Assembly (NCBI GenBank): GCA_964432985.1
Contig: CAYSPT010000034.1
Coordinates: 1-55,412, forward strand
Direction of reading: 5' to 3'
Length of the DNA stretch: 55,412 bases
Origin: CAYSPT01 sp964432985
GTDB lineage: Bacteria; Muiribacteriota; CAYSPT01
Every line of letters starts with the position of its first letter. Positions within the stretch are counted from its first letter, which is position 1. A model generated the notes under the pieces. It was not told where the DNA came from, searched no databases, and worked only from the letters and a program-made list of their open reading frames with translations. Of this stretch, positions 17,294 to 25,641 are shown piece after piece. A program made the position numbers and the translations under genes.

Positions 17294-19243
17294 TTACAGG
17301 TCCAGTTCATCACGTATTTTCTCGATGGCCGCCTGACGCCGGCTTCCTGTCAAAACAGGGTCCGGTTTCCAGGCCAGTTTCCGGCCGAGAATATAACAGG
17401 CGGCAGCCCGTTCCACCAGAGCTCCCCGCTTGTATGTCCGCAGGGCCGCCTCGAGTCGGGATTTCGCCGTGGGACGGTTGGTCACCGCCCGAGCCCGGCC
17501 GTGCTTGTCCCACCACTTCTCCCACTTCCTGATACAGTCCCCCATGGTCATGGCGGACGAAGTATTCCCGAATCCGATATAGTCGCCGGTGACGCACATG
17601 AGCGCCTGGAGCGCCGGGTACCTCAGACGCGGAGAACGAAGCGCTTCGATGAGAACCGGAACCATGAACGGATCTGAATCGCGGGACTTCAAAAGCAGCG
17701 GAACCGCCAGCGACGAGTCCGCAATCTCCTTAATAATCCCGGACAGCTCCGCCTGGTCTTCCCGCTCTCCCCCCTCCATGAGTATCTGCGCTCTTTTCAG
17801 ACGCAAGAAAACTACTGAGGCCGCCGGGCCGGACGGCCCTTCGAGCGCCAGCAGCCCTTCGCTCCAGCCGGGCAGCGAAATCACCTCCGCAAAGTCTCTC
17901 CCTCTCCCGATGCCCGGTTTAACAATTGCGGCGGCATCCGAATCCTCCGGGGGGGCCGGCGCACTTTGAGGGGTGGGTGGATTTTCAGCCGGTTCCTGTC
18001 CCGGAGCAGAGACAAGTTTATCCAACTGATGAGCCAGGACCAGAGAGAAGGCTTCCGAATAACCCCCCGAGCTTCTGAATACCTTTTCGCCATTCAGGGC
18101 GGCTTCTTCCGCCATTGCGGCGGCGTCCAGGAGATGCACCCTGTCATGCTCACGGGCGAGGCGGCGGATAGCTGTGATCATTTCGGCAGTAGCCTGGGAA
18201 GGCCACCGGGAACAATCGGCGGCTTTCCGGTGGGCATCGTAGGCCTCCCGGTGCTTTCCCAGGCGCTGAAGTGCCTGAGCCCTGAGTATCAGTCCCGCCC
18301 ATTTTCCCTCGGGCGATTTCAATACGGCAGACGATTCGAGAAACTTCAGCGTCCCGGCCGGATCACCTTCCGCCAACCTGGCGGCCGCTTCGCTGACGGT
18401 AGTTCTTTCACTACTGGTGTCCCCTCCCTGCCCCCATCTGACACCGCCCGAGCCCCAACGGACACCTGCGGTAACCTGCTCGATGGCGCCCGGTTCCGCC
18501 CGAAAAGCCGGAGCCACGAGAATCACCGGCCCGGAGGTGTGTTCGAGCAATCTCTGGACAACTCGTGTAAGACCAGCTTCGAACTTTTTTTCCACGGTTG
18601 ATTTCGGCACCCCTGGAGCCGCTTCCTCGGCGGCTGTCGCACTATCATCACCCGATTTTCCCATGGACTCAAGGAGACGCCAGAGTCGCAGCCGGCTTAG
18701 ATTGGCCCTCATCATGATGGGTGCGCTGATCGAGCCGCCGCTGAAAAGCTTGGAAAAACTCGCTCGATTCGAGAACTCGCTGGTTCCCGTCTCGATTACC
18801 ACGATGTCGGGACGGTAACGAAGAACTTCCGGAAGCACAGTCTCGACGATTGCCATATCAGCCTGGTGGACGGCCGCATTGACCACTTCGTACCGCTCAT
18901 TGCCCGCAGCGGTATTCAGCCAGGCTAACAGATAAGGATACGAATCCCGCAATTCGGAACCGGCAGTCCGGGAATCGCCGAGAAAGAAGATCCGCCGCCG
19001 GTTTGTTTTGCCGGCCGCGAATATCTCCATCTGAAGGCGGTGCCCCCAGGCCGGATTGCTCCGATACATTTCTCCGGCGGGGGAGCAGTCTTCCTTTGTA
19101 AAAAGCGTCGGGGGATTGACATAGCCGTGAAAAAGTTCCAGCAGAAGAGGGTCTCCGGGGATATCGAGCACCTGCAAAACCACTTCGGTCAGCAGCACAA
19201 CAGCCAAAACAACCAGTACCACCCGGGGCAATATCCGTTTCAT
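17294..19243 (-). CDS. SGNH hydrolase-like protein, probably inactive, with HEAT-like C-terminus
   Basis: A 649-residue protein from ATG 19243, preceded by AAGGGAA. The frame is open upstream to 19357 without a ribosome-binding site. Membrane segment at about 8-26. Block I is GDSR (89-92), block II VNAAVH, block III ETGTSEF (151-157), where the usual Asn is Ser. The block V region that reads DYCHFTGKG in the 8172 paralogue reads FRSSGGYSEA here, so the catalytic Asp and His are missing. The HEAT-like C-terminus matches that paralogue (LRYPALQALMCVTGDYIGFG). It is therefore a degenerate partner or scaffold rather than an enzyme (inference). It is the first gene of the leftward operon. Confidence 0.82.
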   Translation of the reverse strand: MKRILPRVVLVVLAVVLLTEVVLQVLDIPGDPLLLELFHGYVNPPTLFTKEDCSPAGEMYRSNPAWGHRLQMEIFAAGKTNRRRIFFLGDSRTAGSELRDSYPYLLAWLNTAAGNERYEVVNAAVHQADMAIVETVLPEVLRYRPDIVVIETGTSEFSNRASFSKLFSGGSISAPIMMRANLSRLRLWRLLESMGKSGDDSATAAEEAAPGVPKSTVEKKFEAGLTRVVQRLLEHTSGPVILVAPAFRAEPGAIEQVTAGVRWGSGGVRWGQGGDTSSERTTVSEAAARLAEGDPAGTLKFLESSAVLKSPEGKWAGLILRAQALQRLGKHREAYDAHRKAADCSRWPSQATAEMITAIRRLAREHDRVHLLDAAAMAEEAALNGEKVFRSSGGYSEAFSLVLAHQLDKLVSAPGQEPAENPPTPQSAPAPPEDSDAAAIVKPGIGRGRDFAEVISLPGWSEGLLALEGPSGPAASVVFLRLKRAQILMEGGEREDQAELSGIIKEIADSSLAVPLLLKSRDSDPFMVPVLIEALRSPRLRYPALQALMCVTGDYIGFGNTSSAMTMGDCIRKWEKWWDKHGRARAVTNRPTAKSRLEAALRTYKRGALVERAAACYILGRKLAWKPDPVLTGSRRQAAIEKIRDELDL

Positions 19244-19404
19244 GGTATTCCCTTTTTTATATATATAACGATTGTATAAATCTGAAGATGGAACAATTCT
19301 ACACCATCTGAGAGGAGAGGGAAACACAAAGGTAAGGCATATGTCTGCAGATCTCATGTCGAAGGCTGCGTAAACAGTATGGCTATTGCAGTTCTAAAAC
19401 TCAA

Positions 19405-19494
19405 AGATAAGCCGTATGTCTTGAAGGTCTCATGTCGGAGATTACGGATATCGCAGCCGTAGACTTCAGAGACCAAAAGACATACAACTTATCT
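19405..19494. terminator. Long imperfect stem-loop downstream of the secreted-protein gene
   Basis: Arms 19405-19431 and 19469-19494 pair over about 24 positions (AGATAAG, GTATGTCTT and GGTCTC all match), enclosing a loop with its own short TACGG/CCGTA hairpin. It starts 6 bases after the stop of the leftward gene ending at 19500, where a transcript 3' end is expected. A third, direct copy of the left arm lies at about 19331-19372, so this is also a small dispersed repeat. No clear T-tract follows on the minus strand, so termination is uncertain. Confidence 0.55.
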
Positions 19495-19499
19495 TAATC

Positions 19500-22400
19500 T
19501 TATCGCAGTTGCAGTTCCCACTCGTTGTCGCCATCCACGTCCGTGGTGATCACGTTGCCATCCACGTTCCCCGAGGGGTCCTGGTTGGCTTCCACAGTGG
19601 CATCCTTGAGATCGTCGTTGCGCCAGATGAACTCGTCGTCATCCGTGGCCACTACGGTGCACATCAGGTCGTCGGTGGTGTAGGGCTGCGACGGTGTGAG
19701 CTCGATCTTGGTGATCACCGGCGGCTTATTGGATATGGTCAGGCTGTCCGTGACCTTAGATCCGAACTCCTTGCCGTCGAAGGGATATACCTCCACGGTG
19801 ACCGTGTCGCCCTTCACGTAGTTCTCCGGCGCCAGCTCCGGGGCGTCGTCGCCGACCCGTTTCCCGCCGACCTTCCAGTATGACCTGAACTCCAGGTTGG
19901 GCAGGTCCGCCTCTGCGTGGCAGGTAGTCACCACGCTGTCGGTGTCAGCGCCCGTCATGGAAGTGTTGATGTACAGAGTGTCAGTGGTATAGGCCGGATC
20001 CGGCAGTATCTGGAACGTCGACGCCGAGATGGTGGGCGGTTCGTTGTTATCGCAGAAGAACGTGTAGGTTACGAAGTCCGTGTACAGCTGCGTTTGCCCG
20101 TCCAGCGAAAGCTCATCCTTGCAGCGTAACTGGAAGACCAGGTCCCCATAGAAACCGTCAGCCTGGGTGAGAGTCTGCCATTGCAGATCGGAGTAGGTCG
20201 TAGCCGGGTAGGCGGTGCGGTAGCTGGAATGGGCGCCCGATTTCTCGCCGTCGGCGATGTCCGTCCAGTCGAGGCTCAGAGCGTCGCACTTGTACTGCCA
20301 GTCCACCGTGCGGCAGGGATCGCCGTCGGGATCGTAGACCTTGTAGGTGACCTTCACCCAGCTGGTGGGATTGCTGGTGGCAAACCCGGAGGCCTGGGAC
20401 GGGTCGTTGTAGTTGATCTGGCTCCGCTTGTCCTGGTTGCCCCACTCCGAAGGAATGTTCTCCGATATACTCAGGCTCTGCAACTCCGGCTTGCGGTTCA
20501 CGCCGTAGAATACGGCCAACCAGTCGAGCTTGCTGCTGGTACCCGGCCCGGGGTAAGTGGTCCCCGATGCGGTAAATTCCGCCCTGACCTGCAGGTAGCG
20601 ATTGGTGATGTCGTGCATTTGGGCGAACTGGGCGCGGTCGCCGCTCCAGCCACCATAGGAAGCACCGTCATCGCTGCCGCGGCATTTCATGGTCACGGCT
20701 CGGTCGCGCTCGTTCCAGGTGATCATGCTCCACTTGTAGGAGTCAGCCCCGGCATCGAAAGTCTTCTTGCCCGACTCCCACCAGCCGTTGTCGTAGTAGC
20801 GGTTGTAGGTGCCGTCGTAATACAGATCGATGTGAGATATTTCCATGGGGATCGCCCACTCGTTGTAGCACCATTTCATTATGGCGTGCTGCGCACTGGT
20901 GTGGTTGGGATGGTTACTGGCGCCGCTCACGTTGGCCTCGAACTCGCCGCACCATGAGCGAAGCTGCACCCGGCTCACCCGGTGGCTGTCGGACATGAGG
21001 CTGTACCAGTTCCAGCCGTGCCAGCTGATGCTGTTGTTCTCGGGACACGGGGGAGTGTGCCAGGTGTAATACCCGTGCCAGGAGTTGTTGTCACGGCGGT
21101 AGCCGTAGACCAGCCCCATGGAGCCCATTATGGCCGGATCCCGCTCGCCGGAGGAACCGAAACGCATACGCACCCTCGTAATCCCCGGGTTGGTGAACGA
21201 GCCTTCGGCATTGTACATATCGTTGTGCCACGAGCCCCGGGTGGTGCGGATATGCAGGTCGGGGATATCGTAACTGCTGTTATTGAGCCTCACCGTGGCG
21301 TTGTAGCGTGAGATCTCCAGGCAGTCAATGTTGCCGTAACCGGGGGAATTGAAGGTGGTGTAGGTCATCTGGGAGCTTCCATCCCGCTGAGCCCACAGGC
21401 CCTCGCTGCCGTTTCGGTTGCGAAGCAGCCGGTAGCCGTAATGACGCCAGGGGTAAGGAAGCGTGTTGTCATAGAAATAATCGACGTACAAATTGCTCAG
21501 GTAGGGCCGGTTGCTGTGATCGGCTTTTGGATTGACCATGTTGACCCTGATCTGCATGTACCGTTTCTGCCAATAATAGGTCTGGCCGGCCAGGGTCTCG
21601 CTGCGCTTGGTCAGGAAGCCCATCAGCGGGGCGCCGTTGTAGACCTGAATCCAGCTTCCGTAACCGCTTCCCGCCGTGGTCGAGGTGCGGCAGTAGACCC
21701 GGCAGCGCTTGCTCGAGCCGTTGGTCCGGCCCTCCGTCCACCAGATCTTGCCCCAGTACAGGCCCTTGGCCCCCATGTCCACAGCCCCGGTTTTCGTGTA
21801 GTAATCGGCGTTTTCAACCGAGTAGTAGTAGGTGGCGGTGAACATGTAGGTGATGTCCACGATGTCGACTTCCATGCCCACGGTCCACTGGTTGAAGTGC
21901 CAGGCGGAATTGCTGGGTGGGGCGTTAAGGCCGATGATGTGGCTCATGCCATCCATGGCGTGCTCCCCCGACCAGGCTCTGATCTGAACCCGCCTGACCC
22001 GGTGACTGGTATTAAAAGAGTACCAGCTCCAGCCCCGCCAGTTGATGTTGTTCTGGTAGGGATCGTTACCCGGCCGCCACCAGTGGTAGCCGTACCAGGA
22101 GTTGTTGTCCTGCCGGTGACCGTAGATCATGCCCCAGATGCCGCTGTGCTCGCACTGGTCGCCCATGTAATCGCCGGAGGACCACCGCATACGGACACGG
22201 CGTATGTAGCCCTGGTTGAAATTGCTATGGGCATCGTAGGCCTGGTAGTAAGTACTGTTATAACTGCCGCCGCGGGTGCTGCGGATGTGCAGATCGGGGA
22301 TGTTATAGCTGTTGCTGTTCCGCCACTCGTTGACAGTATACGGCCAGCGTTGCAGATCAAGCTGGTAGTTGCTTACGGAGATCTCGGGATTGATCTGGTC

Positions 22401-22580
22401 CGTTGTGGTCGAGTACCCGCTGGTGTTGAACTTGACCCGGACATTACCGCGCTGTAAATCGAACACCGCTGCCCCGGACCCGTCCGGGAGACAGCACATC
22501 AAGGCCACGAACACGACCACCATCAGAGTCGGGGCGTACTTCTTTTCAGGGCAGATTGCCCTCCATATATGATTTCCCAT
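19500..22580 (-). CDS. Large secreted protein with duplicated Trp/Tyr-rich module and Ig-like C-terminus
   Basis: A 1026-1027 residue protein from ATG 22580, with GAGAGG about 10 bases upstream. A GTG at 22586 is too close to that site. A signal peptide (basic start, hydrophobic core LMVVVFVALMCC) is cleaved near residue 35. Two homologous halves follow, about 70-370 and 410-690. Each starts with NIPDLHIR or DIPDLHIR, continues with RVRMR, a YGHRQDNNSWYGY or YGYRRDNNSWHGY segment and SHRV(R/S)RVQ(I/L)R, and ends with a Trp-rich strand region (KIWWTEG, MITWNER). Two Ig- or cadherin-like repeats close it (PAYTTDTL, PYTTDDLM, with DTD and DDD loops), ending in DVDGDNEWELQL. It looks like a surface or matrix adhesin or carbohydrate-binding protein. 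I do not recognise the duplicated module. Confidence 0.88.
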   Translation of the reverse strand: MGNHIWRAICPEKKYAPTLMVVVFVALMCCLPDGSGAAVFDLQRGNVRVKFNTSGYSTTTDQINPEISVSNYQLDLQRWPYTVNEWRNSNSYNIPDLHIRSTRGGSYNSTYYQAYDAHSNFNQGYIRRVRMRWSSGDYMGDQCEHSGIWGMIYGHRQDNNSWYGYHWWRPGNDPYQNNINWRGWSWYSFNTSHRVRRVQIRAWSGEHAMDGMSHIIGLNAPPSNSAWHFNQWTVGMEVDIVDITYMFTATYYYSVENADYYTKTGAVDMGAKGLYWGKIWWTEGRTNGSSKRCRVYCRTSTTAGSGYGSWIQVYNGAPLMGFLTKRSETLAGQTYYWQKRYMQIRVNMVNPKADHSNRPYLSNLYVDYFYDNTLPYPWRHYGYRLLRNRNGSEGLWAQRDGSSQMTYTTFNSPGYGNIDCLEISRYNATVRLNNSSYDIPDLHIRTTRGSWHNDMYNAEGSFTNPGITRVRMRFGSSGERDPAIMGSMGLVYGYRRDNNSWHGYYTWHTPPCPENNSISWHGWNWYSLMSDSHRVSRVQLRSWCGEFEANVSGASNHPNHTSAQHAIMKWCYNEWAIPMEISHIDLYYDGTYNRYYDNGWWESGKKTFDAGADSYKWSMITWNERDRAVTMKCRGSDDGASYGGWSGDRAQFAQMHDITNRYLQVRAEFTASGTTYPGPGTSSKLDWLAVFYGVNRKPELQSLSISENIPSEWGNQDKRSQINYNDPSQASGFATSNPTSWVKVTYKVYDPDGDPCRTVDWQYKCDALSLDWTDIADGEKSGAHSSYRTAYPATTYSDLQWQTLTQADGFYGDLVFQLRCKDELSLDGQTQLYTDFVTYTFFCDNNEPPTISASTFQILPDPAYTTDTLYINTSMTGADTDSVVTTCHAEADLPNLEFRSYWKVGGKRVGDDAPELAPENYVKGDTVTVEVYPFDGKEFGSKVTDSLTISNKPPVITKIELTPSQPYTTDDLMCTVVATDDDEFIWRNDDLKDATVEANQDPSGNVDGNVITTDVDGDNEWELQLR

Positions 22581-22717
22581 AACCACTCACCTCTCTAAGG
22601 AGCTTTTACACGTACAAAAACCTGGTTTTAATGTTCAACCGCCCCGGCAGACCGTGTTTCGGCAGTCACCTTTTTTTTTGTTTTCGATGACTTCCGCTTA
22701 CTGTCTTGCCTCTCAAA

Positions 22718-22741
22718 CGGCAGCTGTAACCGATGCTGCCG
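22718..22741 (-). terminator. Hairpin after the parvulin-like gene
   Basis: CGGCAGC (22718-22724) pairs with GCTGCCG (22735-22741) around a 10-base loop, 22 bases after the stop of the leftward gene at 22763. On the minus strand it is followed by TTTG only, so it may be a weak or factor-assisted terminator. The rest of 22581-22762 shows only the leader of the next gene. Confidence 0.4.
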
Positions 22742-22762
22742 CCCACAGACCACAGGGGTGTT

Positions 22763-25320
22763 TTACATCCTCCCTCCGTCTAGCAAGGTGGCGGCGCCGG
22801 CCAGCATTTTGCTGATTTCTTTAGATTCCGCCGGCCACATCCAATAGCTGTAATTCTTTACGTATCCTCCACCTTTGCTGAGCACTTCATCACAAAAACT
22901 GTGTATATAATCGGCATAATAGTATTCACGCAGCATTTCTTTAACGAACGACTCATCGAAAGCTATCTCCCGTGGTTCCGCCTTTTCCATAAGATGGACC
23001 ATGGCATATCCGCCACCGGGAGGGCCAATTTCAAAAATACCGCTGACCTCTCCTACATTGAGAGGGCTGAGGGCTTTGGCAATGGACGGTTTAAGCGACT
23101 CTGCCGGATACAATCTTCTTTTAATCCCACTGGGGAAAACCAGCCCATAACGAAATACCGCTTCTCTGAATTCCACGCCTTCAAGAAGCTTCTCCCGGGC
23201 AGTCTCGACTATTTTGATATCGGGGTGGAACAAAATCCTGAACCGGTACGCGGAACCGAGTTTGAATAAGCTGGAGTGCTTGGTATACATTTTCTCCAGA
23301 TACTCGTCGGCGGCCCCTTCGGCTGTCGCCATGGATACCAGGGGAACACCCCCGGCCGGCATCTCCCCCATGGGTCCGGCTGATGCAACATCTTTGAATG
23401 GATCACCGGTGAGGTAAACACCCCGTATAAGACCATCGTAAGCAGCCAGCGGGTATGCACGACCGAGCTTTTGCGCCATCATGAAACGAGCGGGATCCTC
23501 CTGGTTGAAATCCAGTGGCCTGCCGCCGGGATCGGACATGTGCATCTGACGTCCGTATTGATCGTATCGAAGGATCCTTTTCCCCGCCAGCAGCATACGG
23601 GAAACCTGGTCATGGGAAATATCAAGATGCTTGAGCGGGTTGCGGGGAAATANNNNNNNNNNNNNNNNNNNNNNNNNNNNNNNNNNNNNNNNNNNNNNNN
23701 NNNNNNNNNNNNNNNNNNNNNNNNNNNNNNNNNNNNNNNNNNNNNNNNNNNNCGGGAAACCTGGTCATGGGAAATATCAAGATGCTTGAGCGGGTTGCGG
23801 GGAAATATCCTGATCCAGCGGGCATCCGTGTACGGATAGAGAGACATCCAGATCGTTCCATGACTGGGATCTACTCCGCCGGTGGGGTTGAAACAGCCGC
23901 TGGTGAGCTTGCGAATGGCCATGGGCATTCTTTCGATAACTTCATATCCCAGCTTTTGATTTTCCGCCTTGGCAGCCTCTGCCGCATACGATGCAACACT
24001 CACCGCAGCTACCAGCTTGAGGTGCTCGGTAGAGTATCCTTCATAGGTCACCTTGCTGTCACGCATTCTGGCCCGGGCGAGAGCAGCAAACAATGTCGAG
24101 GTAACCCGCTCGCGGTCCGCCGCCCCGAAACTGCCGAGCCACTTGCCCAGGTCTTCTTTACTGGCCTGGGCAGGCGGGATGATCCGCAGGACGATCTCCG
24201 ACAGGTTCTCCTCGTCACGGCGGGCAACCAGGGGGACATTAAGAGCCAGCAGACGGGTATTTATTATTCCGGCCGGAATAATTTCATCGTCTATGGTGAA
24301 TAGCGGATCGGTGTCCTGAAGGATCGATGGTGATACCTGGGTTCCTTCTGAAGCCCCCGCAACCCCTTCTACGGCCCCTTCCACCCCTTCTACAGGCTCT
24401 TGAAGAGCCTCCACTCCTCCGTCTTCGAATACGGGCCGCACTTCATTCGTCTGTGTGAATCCGCTGGCAACGAATAACGCATCGGTAGATTCCGAGGGTA
24501 GGCCCCACGGGACTTCTTGCTCCAGCCAGTTAAGTTTTAGGCGTTTCATCAGGATAAACTCCTGGTAGGCTGCCGCCATGTAGCGAACCAGATTTTCCTT
24601 GAGGAGATACACCCTGATAGCTTCCTTCAGGTGCTCGGCAAGATCCTGGTAGCGCTCGTCCAGCTTGATGAAACTGGTTCCATACTGGACGAAAAAGGCT
24701 TCGATCTCCTGGTCTTCCGGCTGAATGGTGGGAATGACATTTTCCAGGAAGTAGCGGGTCACCGCCATATCGTCCCTGAGTAACTGGTAAATGTAATCGG
24801 ACAGCTCGACGGCTGCTTTTCCTCCCGCCTCATCGGAGGACTCCAGTATCTTGTTGAGAGCCAGGTATTCTAATTTGGTCAAAGCCAACGGCAGCTGGGT
24901 CAGGACACTCTGGTCGATTCCAGGGAAAAACACGTCACCTGCTGTAAACAGTTTGTTTCCCCGAACGAAGCTGGCTTTGAAACCCAACACGGTAGAAAGG
25001 CGGCGCGATTCTTCGTCGTTGAGGTCAAGGCCGACATCGACCCTGCCGCCAGCTTCCACTTCTCCCGCCTCAGGTGTTACCGCATCAGCGGCAGTCACTT
25101 CCGCTGTAAGAACCCTTTCCTCCGGTGGTGCGATGGGTTCAACCGGCGCCGGTTCATCGACCGGTATTTCGGCCACCGGTGTCTCTTTAGACAGTTCGGG
25201 CTGCTTTTCAACTTGTTCCAGCTTTACTCCCCGTGCGCCCAGAAGCAGTTCGTACCCCACTACTCCAAGAAGAACGCAGATGATTACTGTAACTACAAGT
25301 GTCGTTTTCGAGATTTCCAC
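22763..25320 (-). CDS. Membrane-anchored parvulin-like protein (frame split by a false gap)
   Basis: As printed, the gene is interrupted by 100 N at 23653-23752. The 55 bases on each side of the gap (23598-23652 and 23753-23807) are identical. Removing the Ns and one copy leaves 2403 bases, an uninterrupted frame of 800 residues with QVSR running straight into MLLAGKR. The GTG start at 25320 follows GGAAGGAAG. The N-terminus MEISKTTLV and one membrane segment (about 8-27) match the 817-residue neighbour. A Pro/Glu/Val-rich linker and a long helical region follow. The C-terminal part (YRFRILFHPD, VEFREAVFRYGL, NVGEVSGIFEIGPPGGGYAM) has the PpiC/SurA parvulin layout. Likely an extracytoplasmic chaperone or prolyl isomerase; catalytic residues are not obvious. 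Confidence 0.85.
23653..23752. other. Spurious assembly gap (100 N) flanked by a 55-bp exact duplicate
   Basis: The gap is bounded by two identical 55-bp sequences, as expected when two contigs ending in the same k-mer are scaffolded instead of merged. No DNA needs to be missing, because collapsing the duplicate restores the reading frame of the surrounding gene. Confidence 0.93.
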
Positions 25321-25641
25321 AGCTGACTTCCTTCCTCACACTCTCCGCGGGGATTCGCAGGGACATTTTTACTATATACTATGGACATACCCTTCCATAT
25401 ATAGTAGTTCAGAGTTTTTATATGCAAATTCTGTTCCCTATTATGCACCGCGCAGAAACTATGATAAAGACTGGCTTTTCTAACATAGCACTGCGAGATG
25501 CCACCCCATTTTATGTATGAAATCATGCACATCGTGTCCAATTTTCGACAAAATGCACATAACAAGCGGCCTGACCTACCGGTCCGGTTGGGCCGGACCT
25601 TGCAGTCCGGTTCCCCTCTGATTACCCCCTGAAAATTATCG
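25321..25641. other. 321-bp intergenic region with hairpins, probable leader of the gene to its left
   Basis: It separates two paralogous leftward genes and holds no convincing gene. ACTATATACTATGG pairs imperfectly with CCATATATAGT (about 25370-25405), an AT-rich stem near the start of the 25320 gene. GGTCCGG and CCGGACC (about 25581-25600) form a 7-bp stem with a 5-base loop shortly after the stop of the gene at 25642, in the position of a terminator but without a T-tract. The spacing suggests the 25320 gene may have its own promoter; I could not identify one with confidence. Confidence 0.5.
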
